A stretch of DNA of 64,000 nucleotides from Sphingomonas sp. LM7 (lineage in GTDB: Bacteria; Pseudomonadota; Alphaproteobacteria; Sphingomonadales; Sphingomonadaceae), in contig NZ_CP019511.1 of assembly GCF_002002925.1 (NCBI RefSeq), positions 3,131,001-3,195,000 of the forward strand, given 5' to 3'. Of the stretch, positions 54,227-63,424 are shown one piece after another. Under the pieces are notes generated by a model. The model had not been told where the DNA came from. It worked only from the letters and a program-made list of their open reading frames with translations, and did not search any database. Position numbers and translations under genes: made by a program. Numbering within the stretch: the stretch's first letter is position 1; every line of letters starts with the position of its first letter.

Positions 54227-54703
54227 TCAGCGTCGTCCCGCGATCAGCGCCCGGACACCTTCGAGTACCCAGCCATAGACGAGATGCGACGCCGCCCCAT
54301 AGGCATGCGTGGCAAGCGGCGTCTCGTCCGGCGCGGGCGACAGCCCCAGCGCGGGCACGGCCGCTTCGTCGAGCAACGCCGCAGTGGCGACACCATAGGC
54401 GCTGCCGAAGCCGGCGCTCGCCTCGGCCTTGTACTCGGTGAGCACGCCATAGATGCCGCCGATCACCGCGCCCGCGATATAATGGACTGCCTGCCCCGCC
54501 GGCTCGCGATAGGGCTCGGGCACCGGATCGCCGGTCACTACTTCGCTCGCCGCGTCGGCCGCCTTCACCGTTGCCGGATCCTCGTCACTGTCCGGCAGCA
54601 GCTTTTGCGCCTGCGCCTGAAAGGCCGCCATCGCCGCCGAGGCCACCAGCCCCGCTGCGACGCCGGCAAAGAGCCCGAGAAGGGGGCGCGGACCTTTGGA
54701 CAT
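54227..54703 (-). CDS. DUF1440-like membrane protein
   Basis: A 158-residue protein with an N-terminal hydrophobic helix (PLLGLFAGVAAGLVASAAMA), a Pro/Asp-rich segment (PDSDEDPATVKAADAASEVV), then EPAGQAVHYIAGAVIGGIYG and AYGVATAALLDEAAVPALGL and a last helix HLVYGWVLEGVRALI. This pattern matches the YagU/DUF1440 inner-membrane family, associated with acid stress in E. coli. The ATG at 54703 begins the hydrophobic region correctly. TraB/GumN lies just upstream. Confidence 0.8.
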   Translation of the reverse strand: MSKGPRPLLGLFAGVAAGLVASAAMAAFQAQAQKLLPDSDEDPATVKAADAASEVVTGDPVPEPYREPAGQAVHYIAGAVIGGIYGVLTEYKAEASAGFGSAYGVATAALLDEAAVPALGLSPAPDETPLATHAYGAASHLVYGWVLEGVRALIAGRR

Positions 54704-54723
54704 GCGATATTCTCCGGAAGCGA

Positions 54724-55605
54724 TCAGTAGCGGATGCGCTTGGCGATGAGCTTGCGCTTCGCCAGCCACGCCTGAACGCTGTCATTGCCCGCAAGGTGCC
54801 CTGCGCCGACTGCGATAAACACATTGCCCGGCGTCTGCATGCGCCGGTCGATCCATTCGGCCCAGCGGGCATTGCGATCGGAAAGCAGGCGTTTGCCGAT
54901 CTCCGGGGTCTCGCGCATGCTTTCGTTGAGCGTCGCTGCCAGCGCATCGGGGTCGCCCGCGGCCCACCTCGCCACCATCTTGTCGAGCTCGCTGCCCATC
55001 TTGGGATAGTCGTCGATCGTCGAGACGAGGAACTTCATCTGAAGCGGCTCGGGCAACCCGTCGAAAAAGCCGAGCTGCTCTTCGGCGGTCTCCAGTCCCT
55101 CCAGCGTCTTGCCGGCGGCCTTCGCCGCGGCGGATATCGTGCGCTCGGCGCCGCTTTCCGAATTATAGCCGAGCTTGGGCAGGCCGGCGACGCTCAGCGT
55201 GACTGCGGCGAACCAGGGGTCGAACCGGTCCAGGGCAACTGCCGGTATGCCAAGGTCGGCCAGCACCGCGGCATAGGCCGCGCGCTTGTCGGCGGGCAGT
55301 TTCTCGGTCAGCGCCGGGCCGTCGGGATTGACTGCGAACTTCATCACCGCGCCCGCCATCGTCGCCGGATCGGGTTCGATCATCTCGAGCATGACCTGAT
55401 CGCTCTGGTTGTATGCCGCCCATACCGCCTCGTCGAACCAGCTGAGTCCCGGTTTGAGTACATGCACCGTGCCGAACAGATAGATCGTCGTGTCGGCATC
55501 CTGCACCACCCACAGCGCCGGATCGGCATCCTTGGTCTGCGCGTGGACCGCGGGGGCGGCTAACAGCGCCAGCGCGGCAAGGCCGCGTCGCAGGCAGGTG
55601 AGCAT
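54724..55605 (-). CDS. TraB/GumN-family secreted protein
   Basis: A 293-residue exported protein with a signal peptide (ending PAVHAQ) and the Tiki/TraB fold. LWVVQDADTTIYLFGTVHVL carries the first Gly-x-His-type motif, and FIAVGAGHLAGNDSVQAWL near the end the second. ALDRFDPWFAAVTLSVAGLP is also typical. Tiki relatives are metalloproteases; activity in bacterial members is not settled. I use the ATG at 55605; an upstream in-frame Met exists. It is separated by 47 bases from the reductase upstream. Confidence 0.88.
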   Translation of the reverse strand: MLTCLRRGLAALALLAAPAVHAQTKDADPALWVVQDADTTIYLFGTVHVLKPGLSWFDEAVWAAYNQSDQVMLEMIEPDPATMAGAVMKFAVNPDGPALTEKLPADKRAAYAAVLADLGIPAVALDRFDPWFAAVTLSVAGLPKLGYNSESGAERTISAAAKAAGKTLEGLETAEEQLGFFDGLPEPLQMKFLVSTIDDYPKMGSELDKMVARWAAGDPDALAATLNESMRETPEIGKRLLSDRNARWAEWIDRRMQTPGNVFIAVGAGHLAGNDSVQAWLAKRKLIAKRIRY

Positions 55606-55652
55606 GTTCGTTCGCACTCCCAAAGCAGATATCGGCATGAACGGATCCCGGT

Positions 55653-56873
55653 TCAGGTGAGATCCTTGAGCGGTACAGTAGCGTCGGCAAGGCGCGCCGA
55701 GTCGATTTCCGCAGCTTCGAGCACCAGCTTGCGGCCCTGGACATAGTCCTTGGTCGCGTTGACGCAGTCGAGCGCGATCACGCGCCCGGCGCGCAAATAG
55801 ATCACCGAGAAGCTGCGGTTCGCCGGATCGCCGCGCAGCACCGTGGCGTCGTGACCGGCGGAGATGCCGACGGTCTGGAGCTTGAGGTCATACTGGTTCG
55901 ACCAGAACCAGGGGACGGCGTCATATGCCGCCTCGATCCCGAGGATGGTCTTCGCCGCCACCGTCGCCTGGTCGTTGGCGTTCTGGACCGATTCGAGCCG
56001 GATGCAGCGAGCCCCGGCAAAGCGATTGGCGTGGAGCGCGCAGTCGCCGACTGCGAACACGTCTGCCAGCGAAGTACGGCACTGCGCGTCGACGAGCACG
56101 CCGTTGCCGCCTGCCGCGCCGGCATCGAGCAGCGGCGTCACCGCCGGATCGATGCCGATCCCGACGATCGCCATTTCCGCCGGCACGACTTCGCCGTCCG
56201 CCAGTCGCACTCCGGTGACGCGATCGTCGCCGACGATGGCGTCGACGGTCACGCCCATCCGCAGGTCGACGCCGTGGGTCCGATGCTCGTCCTCGAAGAA
56301 GCGCGACAGCGGTTCGCCGGCGACACGCGCCAGCACGCGGTCCTGTGCCTCCAGCACGGTGACGCTTCGGCCGAGCTTCGCGAGCACTGCCGCCGCCTCC
56401 AGCCCGATATAGCCGCCGCCGATCACCGCGACGCGGCGCACGTCGGGCAGTTCGGCGATCATCCGGTCGACATCGGCGCGGGTGCGGACGCTATGCACGC
56501 CGGCCAGGTCGCCGCCGGCGCAGGCCAGCCGGCGCGGCTTGCCACCCGCGGCCCAGATCAGGCTGCCATAGCCGATCGTCTCGCCATCGGCGGTGACGAG
56601 TTCGCGCCGCGTCGGATCGACGCGGATCGCGGTGCGGCCAGGCAACAGCGTCACCTGGCGCTCGTCCCAGAAGGCGGCGTTGCGGATCAGCAGCCGCTCG
56701 AACGGCTTGTCGCCGGCGAGATATTCCTTGGAAAGCGGCGGCCGCTCATAGGGAAGCTCGGCTTCGTCGCCGAGCAGCGCGACGGATCCCGCGAATTTGT
56801 GCTGGCGAAGCGCGATCGCCGCCTGCGCGCCGGCATGCCCCGCCCCGACGATCAGGACGCCATACCGGATCAT
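55653..56873 (-). CDS. FAD-dependent ferredoxin reductase-like enzyme
   Basis: A 406-residue flavoprotein of the class that reduces ferredoxin for oxygenases or P450s (ThcD, BphA4-like). The FAD site is [33 protein letters not shown] is the class signature, the NAD site is [20 protein letters not shown], and [14 protein letters not shown] and [17 protein letters not shown] complete the pattern. It overlaps fghA by four bases and so is transcribed with the formaldehyde genes. No ferredoxin or oxygenase is adjacent, so its partner is not known. Confidence 0.9.
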   Translation of the reverse strand: MIRYGVLIVGAGHAGAQAAIALRQHKFAGSVALLGDEAELPYERPPLSKEYLAGDKPFERLLIRNAAFWDERQVTLLPGRTAIRVDPTRRELVTADGETIGYGSLIWAAGGKPRRLACAGGDLAGVHSVRTRADVDRMIAELPDVRRVAVIGGGYIGLEAAAVLAKLGRSVTVLEAQDRVLARVAGEPLSRFFEDEHRTHGVDLRMGVTVDAIVGDDRVTGVRLADGEVVPAEMAIVGIGIDPAVTPLLDAGAAGGNGVLVDAQCRTSLADVFAVGDCALHANRFAGARCIRLESVQNANDQATVAAKTILGIEAAYDAVPWFWSNQYDLKLQTVGISAGHDATVLRGDPANRSFSVIYLRAGRVIALDCVNATKDYVQGRKLVLEAAEIDSARLADATVPLKDLT

Positions 56874-57703
56874 CCCCCCAACCGCGCCCCATGCCAGGCA
56901 ATATGGTCGGCCATGAAGGTCGAGATGAAATAATAGCTGTGGTCATAGCCCGGCTGGAGCCGCAGCGTCAGCGGAATGCCTGCCGCGTCGCAGGCAGCGC
57001 GCAACAACTCGGGCCGAAGCTGATCGTGAAGGAACTGGTCGGCATCGCCGACATCGACCAGCAGCTCGGGCACGCGCGCGCCACCGAGGATCAGCGCGCA
57101 GGCGTCATAAGGTCGCCAGCCGTCGCGGTCCGCACCAAGATAGCCGCCTAGCGCCTTCTCGCCCCACGGCACGACGCTCGGCGCGACGACTGGCGCGAAC
57201 GCCGAGACGCTGCGGAAGCGATCCGGATTGCGCAACGCCACGGTCAGCGCGCCATGCCCGCCCATCGAATGGCCGGTGATGCCCTGCCGACCCATGTCGA
57301 CGGGAAATTCGGCAGCGATCAGCCCGGGCAGTTCCTGCTCGACATAGGACCGCATGTGGAAATGTGGCGCCCATGGCGCCTCGGTCGCATCGACATAAAA
57401 GCCCGCGCCCTGGCCGAAATCATAGGCCTCGTCATTTGGAACGCCATCGCCGCGCGGCGACGTGTCCGGCGCGACGAAGATCACGCCCTGCTCCGCACAG
57501 GCGCGGCGATACGCGCCCTTGTCGGTGACGTTGGCGTGGGTGCAGGTCAGTCCGGAGAGATACCAGAGCACCGGCAGCTTGGCGCCCTCGGCGTGCGGTG
57601 GCACATAGACCGAGAAAGTCATGTCGGTGCCCGTCGTATGCGAGGCATGGCGATACACGCCCTGCACGCCGCCATGCGACTTGTTGGTCGAAAGCGTTTC
57701 CAT
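56870..57703 (-). CDS. fghA: S-formylglutathione hydrolase
   Basis: A 277-residue esterase-D-family hydrolase that releases formate and glutathione from S-formylglutathione. The nucleophile is in [36 protein letters not shown] and [19 protein letters not shown] begin the fold, and the His is in [12 protein letters not shown]. With adhC it performs glutathione-dependent formaldehyde oxidation. It is nine bases after purU. Confidence 0.94.
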   Translation of the reverse strand: METLSTNKSHGGVQGVYRHASHTTGTDMTFSVYVPPHAEGAKLPVLWYLSGLTCTHANVTDKGAYRRACAEQGVIFVAPDTSPRGDGVPNDEAYDFGQGAGFYVDATEAPWAPHFHMRSYVEQELPGLIAAEFPVDMGRQGITGHSMGGHGALTVALRNPDRFRSVSAFAPVVAPSVVPWGEKALGGYLGADRDGWRPYDACALILGGARVPELLVDVGDADQFLHDQLRPELLRAACDAAGIPLTLRLQPGYDHSYYFISTFMADHIAWHGARLGG

Positions 57704-57712
57704 GCGCGTCCT

Positions 57713-58558
57713 TTACCGGAAAACGATCGTGCGGATGCCATTGAGAAACACCCGCCGCGCGCCGACCCACTGGACTGCGCGCGCTAGGACTTGCGCCTCG
57801 ATGTCGCGGCCAATGCGGATCATGTCGTCCACTGAGGCGCGGTGATCGATGCGCTCGACTGCCTGTTCGATGATCGGCCCTTCGTCGAGATCGCTGGTAA
57901 CGAAATGGGCGGTCGCGCCGATCAGCTTGACGCCGCGCTCATGCGCCCGGTGGTAGGGCCGCGCGCCCTTGAAGCTGGGCAGGAAGCTGTGATGGATGTT
58001 GATGCAGCGCCCCGCCAGCCGGTCCGCGAGCGCCGGCGATAGGATTTGCATGTAGCGCGCCAGGATCAGATAATCGGCACCGAGCGTGTCGAATCGATCG
58101 AGCATCGCCGTTTCCTGCGCTTCCTTTCCTGAGGGGAGCAGCGTGAACGGCAGCCCATGCCATTCAGTAAGCGCCCGCAACGCCTCGTGGTTCGACACGA
58201 CGCCGACGATCTCGACGCCCAGCGAGCGCGTCTGCCAGCGGTGCAGCAAGTCGTTTAGGCAATGCGACCCCTGCGATACTGCGATCAGCACGCGCGGCCG
58301 ATCGGCGGTGTCGGACAATTCCCAGTTGAGCATTAGGCGATCCGCCACCGGCGTGAAGGCTTCCCGCAGCGCATCGGTGCCGAGCGGTGTTTCCACTCCC
58401 TTGAACTCAACGCGCATGAAGAAGCGCTCTGCATCGAGATCGGCATACTGCTGGCTGTCGAGGATAAACCCGCCGCGCTCCGCCAGAAAACCGCTGACCG
58501 CCGCCACGATGCCGGGGCGGTCAGCGCAGTCGAGTGTCAGCAGCCAGGAAGCGGTCAT
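57713..58558 (-). CDS. purU: Formyltetrahydrofolate deformylase
   Basis: A 281-residue enzyme that hydrolyses 10-formyl-THF to formate and THF. An N-terminal ACT domain (LLTLDCADRPGIVAAVSGFL) is followed by the formyltransferase-like catalytic domain (NHEALRALTEWHGLPFTLLP, NIHHSFLPSFKGARPYHRA, GATAHFVTSDLDEGPIIEQ). It overlaps adhC (TGATG) and sits inside the formaldehyde operon, where it may return folate-bound C1 units as formate. The long upstream frame belongs to the adhC shadow. Confidence 0.94.
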   Translation of the reverse strand: MTASWLLTLDCADRPGIVAAVSGFLAERGGFILDSQQYADLDAERFFMRVEFKGVETPLGTDALREAFTPVADRLMLNWELSDTADRPRVLIAVSQGSHCLNDLLHRWQTRSLGVEIVGVVSNHEALRALTEWHGLPFTLLPSGKEAQETAMLDRFDTLGADYLILARYMQILSPALADRLAGRCINIHHSFLPSFKGARPYHRAHERGVKLIGATAHFVTSDLDEGPIIEQAVERIDHRASVDDMIRIGRDIEAQVLARAVQWVGARRVFLNGIRTIVFR

Positions 58559-59670
58559 CAATAGACCACGACGCTGCGAATGCTCTTGCCGGCATGCATC
58601 AGATCGAAGCCGTTGTTGATCTCCTCGAGACTGAGGACATGGGTGATCATCGGGTCGATCTCGATTTTGCCGTTCATGTACCAATCGACGATCGTGGGCA
58701 CATCGGTGCGCCCCTTGGCGCCGCCGAACGCGGTGCCTCGCCAGTTGCGGCCGGTGACGAGCTGGAACGGCCGCGTGCTGATCTCCTTGCCCGCCTCGGC
58801 GACGCCGATGATGATGCTGGTGCCCCAGCCGCGATGGCATGCCTCCAGCGCTGTGCGCATCACTTCGGTGTTGCCGGTGCAGTCGAAGGTGTAGTCCGCG
58901 CCGCCATCGGTGAGTGCCAGGATCTCCGCAATCACTTGTTCGCGCGATTTGCCGCGCGCGTTGATGAAGTTGGTCATGCCGAATTTGCGGCCCCATTCCT
59001 CGCGGTCGGGGTTGATGTCGACACCGATAATCTTGTCGGCGCCGGCCATCCTCGCGCCCTGCAGCACGTTGAGGCCGATGCCGCCGAGCCCGAACACGAC
59101 GATGTTCTCGCCGACCTGGACCTTGGCGGTGTTGACCACCGCGCCGACCCCGGTAGTGACGCCGCAGCCGATATAGCAGCTCGTCTTGAACGGTGCGTCC
59201 TCGCGGATCTTGGCCACTGCGATCTCGGGCAGCACGGTGAAGTTCGAGAAGGTCGAGCAGCCCATATAATGGAAAATCGGCTGGCCCCTGTGGCTGAACC
59301 GGGTGGTGCCGTCGGGCATCAGCCCCTTGCCCTGAGTCGCGCGGATCGCGGTGCACAGGTTGGTCTTGCCGCTGAGGCACGACTTACACTGGCGGCATTC
59401 GGGGGTGTAAAGCGGGATGACATGGTCACCGGGCTTCACACTGGTCACGCCCGGGCCGACTTCGCGGACTACGCCCGCGCCTTCATGCCCAAGGACCGAC
59501 GGGAAGATGCCCTCCGAATCGAGCCCGTCGAGCGTATAGGCGTCGGTATGGCAGATGCCGGTCGCCATGATCTCGACCAGCACTTCACCGTCCTTGGGCC
59601 CTTCGAGATCGAGTTCGACGATCTCGAGCGGTTTTTTCGCCTCGAATGCGACGGCGGCTCTGGTCTTCAT
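58558..59670 (-). CDS. adhC: S-(hydroxymethyl)glutathione dehydrogenase, class III ADH
   Basis: A 370-residue zinc alcohol dehydrogenase. [20 protein letters not shown] binds catalytic zinc, LGHEGAGVV supplies the His-Glu pair, [17 protein letters not shown] binds structural zinc, and [20 protein letters not shown] binds NAD. It oxidises S-hydroxymethylglutathione to S-formylglutathione for FghA. It is the first gene of adhC-purU-fghA-reductase. The start is the ATG at 59670. Also named frmA in enteric bacteria. Confidence 0.96.
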   Translation of the reverse strand: MKTRAAVAFEAKKPLEIVELDLEGPKDGEVLVEIMATGICHTDAYTLDGLDSEGIFPSVLGHEGAGVVREVGPGVTSVKPGDHVIPLYTPECRQCKSCLSGKTNLCTAIRATQGKGLMPDGTTRFSHRGQPIFHYMGCSTFSNFTVLPEIAVAKIREDAPFKTSCYIGCGVTTGVGAVVNTAKVQVGENIVVFGLGGIGLNVLQGARMAGADKIIGVDINPDREEWGRKFGMTNFINARGKSREQVIAEILALTDGGADYTFDCTGNTEVMRTALEACHRGWGTSIIIGVAEAGKEISTRPFQLVTGRNWRGTAFGGAKGRTDVPTIVDWYMNGKIEIDPMITHVLSLEEINNGFDLMHAGKSIRSVVVY

Positions 59671-59883
59671 GGGCGGACTCCGACTGGTTTGTCGGCCTGA
59701 TCCGCGAAAGGGCGTGGCGTTGCAAGGGTAGCCGTCGCCGCCAGCGAAATCGACCGCGCCGCGTCCGAAGCTCGCAAAGCGAGGATTGCCGGGTGCCGGG
59801 TTGGTCACGGGCGGGAGATATTCGCCCGGTAGCGCCCTTAGCAGGGCTTAGTCGCCTCGGAGTGTTGGCCGATAAATTGCAAT

Positions 59884-59909
59884 GGGGATGGTCCGGCCAG
59901 ACCACCCCC
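59884..59909 (-). terminator. Candidate terminator after the beta-helix gene
   Basis: On the minus strand GGGGGTGGTC pairs with GACCATCCCC around TGGCCG, 11 bases past the stop. It is followed by ATTGCAATTT rather than a pure T-run, so termination is plausible but not certain. Apart from this, the 250 bases between adhC and the beta-helix gene show nothing I can name. Confidence 0.5.
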
Positions 59910-59920
59910 ATGCGATACGA

Positions 59921-60901
59921 TTATTTCTTTGGAAGGAGCGGTAGCGTGAATGCACCGTCCGGAGTGTTTCCATCGAGGCGATTGTCGCCATAGGAATTGA
60001 TCACCGCGCCGGTACCAGACTGGAGCCCGGCGGCATTGCCGGTAATCGTGGTGTTGCCGACCCGAACCAGGGCCGTCGCACCGCCGGCCAGAATGCCGCG
60101 GCTGGTATTGAAATTGATCGCGCTGTTCGTCACCGTCACGGTGGCGGTGGTCGTCGATGCCGGCGTGTTGACCAGCAAACCTTGCACGTTGCCGATCATC
60201 TCGCTGTCGGTGATCGTGACGACGCTTCCGGCCAGCGAGGTGTTGTTGCTGGTCTCGACGCGTACGCCTGCTCCGGCGTTGTTGTTCGCACGGACATTGC
60301 TCAGTGTTACGCGCGCGCTTCCGCCTGCGCCGGTCGGCTGGATCAGCACGCCGCCGCCCGTCCCCGCATTGCCGTTGTCGCTGATCGTGGTGTTCGAGAT
60401 GTAGAGAGCGGCGGCGCCGCTCGGCGCGAACAGCACGCCTTGGCTATTTGCGCTATTGAAGCGGCGAATGGTCGATTCTTCGATATGCAGTGCGCCGCCT
60501 GCGAGGAAGCGCACTCCGTGCACCGGAGAGCTGACTCCGAAAATATCCAGGCCGCGTAGATAGACCACGTCGGTAGCCCCGGCATTGATGGTAATGCCGC
60601 TGGTGCCGCCGACAAGCACGCCGCCTTCGGTGTAGAGGCAGGAGATCGTCATTGCCTTGACAATGGTGACTCCACCAAAGCCGCCCGGATCGAGGCAATT
60701 GATCTCGCCGCCTGCCGCAGTCTTGGAGATCGCGCCGGCGAAAGTCTTGCACGGAGCAGTGCGGCTGCAAGGATTGGCATCGTCGCCGACGCCCGAAACC
60801 CAAGTTCGCGTCGCCTGCGCCTGTGCAGGCTCTGCAATGAAGATGCTGGCTCCAAGAGCCGAAGCGCACACCAACATGGCGCGCAGATACGTCCTTCGCA
60901 T
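59921..60901 (-). CDS. Secreted right-handed beta-helix protein
   Basis: A 326-residue exported protein with a signal peptide (ending AQAQATRTW). RTWVSGVGDDANPCSRTAPC opens the domain and the rest is a series of roughly 20-22-residue coils rich in Asn, Ser, Thr and Val (LYISNTTISDNGN, ARVTLSNVRANNNAGAGVRV, VVTITDSEMIGNVQG, VTVTNSAINFNTS). This is a parallel beta-helix, as in pectate lyases and many surface proteins, without visible catalytic residues. Cys pairs near the start may form disulfides. The function is unknown. Confidence 0.85.
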   Translation of the reverse strand: MRRTYLRAMLVCASALGASIFIAEPAQAQATRTWVSGVGDDANPCSRTAPCKTFAGAISKTAAGGEINCLDPGGFGGVTIVKAMTISCLYTEGGVLVGGTSGITINAGATDVVYLRGLDIFGVSSPVHGVRFLAGGALHIEESTIRRFNSANSQGVLFAPSGAAALYISNTTISDNGNAGTGGGVLIQPTGAGGSARVTLSNVRANNNAGAGVRVETSNNTSLAGSVVTITDSEMIGNVQGLLVNTPASTTTATVTVTNSAINFNTSRGILAGGATALVRVGNTTITGNAAGLQSGTGAVINSYGDNRLDGNTPDGAFTLPLLPKK

Positions 60902-61064
60902 GGCTGAGTCCCCTCTCAACGTGAGGAGGTAATTTCTAGCATAAGGTTGCAGCTACAGGCACGCTATTTCTAGGCTTACTTAATAATGTTTGCGCTTCCT
61001 GAAAGCGCCGAGACCGCGGCGATTGCGCCGGGAAGCCCGTATCGGCTTCTGGTCTCCGGAAAAA

Positions 61065-61139
<75 letters not shown>

Positions 61140-61230
61140 ACTCGCCGGTCCGGGACCGGGCGGGAGGGGCCTATGTGCTTGGGGCCGACCGATTGTCAAC
61201 CCGAAGCAGACCGGTTTATCGACTGTCGGC

Positions 61231-61377
61231 ATGAACGATGCGGAGAAGAAGGCGCGACTCGCCGAGGCGCTACGGACGAATCTGCGGAAACGTAAGGCGC
61301 AGGCACGCGAACAGCATGCCGACGCCGGGTCTCAGCGCGACTGCACCCAGGTTGCGGCGGACGTTCCCAAATCATAG
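61231..61377 (+). CDS. 48-residue basic helical micro-protein
   Basis: An ORF of 48 codons starting MNDAEKKARLAEALRTNLRK, strongly basic and helical in its first 30 residues, with one Cys near the end. It overlaps, tail to tail, a 39-codon ORF on the other strand by 46 bases. Short basic helical proteins of this look occur in related genomes as I recall, but this is not a family I can name. Confidence 0.5.
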   Translation: MNDAEKKARLAEALRTNLRKRKAQAREQHADAGSQRDCTQVAADVPKS

Positions 61378-61451
61378 CCCCTGTCGATAATGACATGAGG
61401 CCCCATCAGGTACACCGCCATGGTGACGGCGCCCGCCAGGAACCACATCAT
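61332..61451 (-). CDS. 39-residue single-helix membrane micro-protein
   Basis: The ORF begins with an ATG that overlaps the aminopeptidase P stop (ATGA) and encodes 39 residues: MMWFLAGAVTMAVYLMGPHV is a plausible transmembrane helix, followed by a hydrophilic tail ending WVQSR. Translational coupling to the peptidase gene is likely if it is real. It has no known family. Confidence 0.5.
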   Translation of the reverse strand: MMWFLAGAVTMAVYLMGPHVIIDRGYDLGTSAATWVQSR

Positions 61452-63244
61452 CCGATTGGCGCGACCTTCGCTTCCAACCATTGCCGTTCTTCCCCACCCA
61501 ATTGCGGGCCGACCACTTCGAGCACCCGCGCGTGATATGCATTAAGCCATTGAAGTTCCTTTGAGGTTAACAGCGACGCGTCGATCAGCGCGCGCTCGAT
61601 CGGCGCGAAGGTGAGCGTCTCGAAATTGAGCATCGCCTGCTCGGCGCCCGCAATCGCAGCGTCGGTCACCAGCACCAGATTCTCGATGCGGATGCCGTAT
61701 TCGCCGGCCTTGTAGTAGCCCGGCTCGTTCGACAGGAACATGCCCGCGCGCAGCGGCTCGAGACTCTGGCCGCCGGGATAGAAGGGCTGGGCGATGCGCT
61801 GCGGCCCTTCATGCACCGAGAGATAGGCGCCGACGCCGTGACCGGTGCCATGGCCGTAGTCGAGCCCGACTTCCCAGAGCGGCGCGCGGGCAAAGCTGTC
61901 GAGCTGGGCGCCGGTGGTCCCGTCAGGGAAGATTGCAGTGGCGATGCCGATATGGCCCTTGAGCACGCGGGTGAAGCGGTCCCGCATCTCGGGAGTGGGT
62001 TCGCCGACCGGCATCACGCGCGTCACGTCGGTAGTGCCGTCGGCATATTGCCCGCCCGAATCGACGAGATAGAGCTGGCCGAGTTCGATCGGCCGGCTCG
62101 ATTCGTCGGTGACCTTGTAATGCGGGATCGCGCCATTGGCGCCGGTGGCGGAGATGGTGTCGAAGCTCAGATCCTTGAGCACGCCGGTTTCCTCGCGGAA
62201 TGCCTGGAGCTTGGCGCCTGCCGACATCTCGGTAAGCACACCTGCAGGCGCCGTCTCTTCGAACCATTTGAGGAAGCGGACCAAAGCCGCGCCGTCGCGC
62301 GCCTGCGCGGCTTTCTGCCCGGCGATTTCGGCGGGGTTCTTGAGCGCCTTGGCGAGGACGACGGGATCGCGCAGGCCGAGGATCTTTGCGCCGCCGGCAT
62401 CGAGCGAATCGAAGATCGCGGCGACGGCGCGCTCGGGATCGGCGGCGACGCGCTTGCCGGCAAAGCCCTGGAGCGTGGGCGCGAAGGTGGCGCGATCGTG
62501 CAGCCGAATCGCATTGCCGAGATGCTGGCGGACGGCGTCGGTGATCTTCTCCGGCGCAACGAACAGGTCGGCAGTGCCGTCGGCATTGACGATGGCATAG
62601 GCGAGCGCGACCGGGGTGTGGCTGACGTCCTGTCCGCGGATATTGAATGCCCAGGCGATCGAATCGAGCGCGGAGAGGACGACCGCGTCGGCCTTCCGCG
62701 CGGAAAGCCACTCGGCGATCTCGGCGCGCTTGGCCGCGGAGGTCCGCCCGGCAGCAGCATCTTCCTGCACTGCGAGCGTCGCGTCCGAAGGCGTGGGGCG
62801 GTCGGGCCATACGGAATCGACCGGATTGGTATCGACCGCGACGAGCTCCGCGCCCTTTTCGGCAAGCGCCTTGCGCGCTTCCTCGACCCAGGCGCGGGTG
62901 TGCAGCCACGGATCATAGCCGATCCGCCCGCCGTCCGGGGCATGCTCGCCCAGCCATCCGGCCATGCTGGTCGCCGGAACCGAGACATATTCCCATTGAT
63001 CGGCCGAGACCTGCTGGCGGACCTGAAGCGTGTAGCGGCCGTCGGTGAAGATCGCGGCTTCGCTGGAGAGCACCACTGCGCTGCCGGCGCTGCCCTGGAA
63101 CCCGGTCAGCCAGGCGAGGCGCTGGGCATAGGCGCCGACATATTCGGACATATGCTCGTCGGTCAGCGGCACGACGAAGCCGTCGAGCCGGTCGCGCTTG
63201 AGCTGCTCGCGGAGGGCGGAAAGGCGGTCGGCGTAGCTCGACAT
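61448..63244 (-). CDS. Xaa-Pro aminopeptidase (aminopeptidase P, M24B)
   Basis: A 598-residue three-domain aminopeptidase P of the long (eukaryote-like) type, removing N-terminal residues before proline. Two creatinase N-domains come first (DGFVVPLTDEHMSEYVGAYA, then KADAVVLSALDSIAWAFNIR). The C-terminal pita-bread domain has the metal ligands in LYLVDSGGQYADGTTDVTR, YGHGTGHGVGAYLSVHEGP, MFLSNEPGYYKAGEYGIRIE and ENLVLV. The start is the ATG at 63244. A short direct repeat (GAAGTTGAC twice) lies 40 bases upstream. Confidence 0.94.
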   Translation of the reverse strand: MSSYADRLSALREQLKRDRLDGFVVPLTDEHMSEYVGAYAQRLAWLTGFQGSAGSAVVLSSEAAIFTDGRYTLQVRQQVSADQWEYVSVPATSMAGWLGEHAPDGGRIGYDPWLHTRAWVEEARKALAEKGAELVAVDTNPVDSVWPDRPTPSDATLAVQEDAAAGRTSAAKRAEIAEWLSARKADAVVLSALDSIAWAFNIRGQDVSHTPVALAYAIVNADGTADLFVAPEKITDAVRQHLGNAIRLHDRATFAPTLQGFAGKRVAADPERAVAAIFDSLDAGGAKILGLRDPVVLAKALKNPAEIAGQKAAQARDGAALVRFLKWFEETAPAGVLTEMSAGAKLQAFREETGVLKDLSFDTISATGANGAIPHYKVTDESSRPIELGQLYLVDSGGQYADGTTDVTRVMPVGEPTPEMRDRFTRVLKGHIGIATAIFPDGTTGAQLDSFARAPLWEVGLDYGHGTGHGVGAYLSVHEGPQRIAQPFYPGGQSLEPLRAGMFLSNEPGYYKAGEYGIRIENLVLVTDAAIAGAEQAMLNFETLTFAPIERALIDASLLTSKELQWLNAYHARVLEVVGPQLGGEERQWLEAKVAPIG

Positions 63245-63424
63245 ATCAGAAAATCCTTGCCCGATCCGGGCCACGAAGTTGACGAAGTTGACTAATACCA
63301 TCGCGCGAGAAAAGGACGCTCGCTGCCAGCTTTATGCGGGTGCGGGGGGCACGGACGGACATCCGTTCCGAAATCGCAGATGAATTCCTACTTTGAAAGC
63401 GCCAAGTCGCGCTATCGAGGGCGT

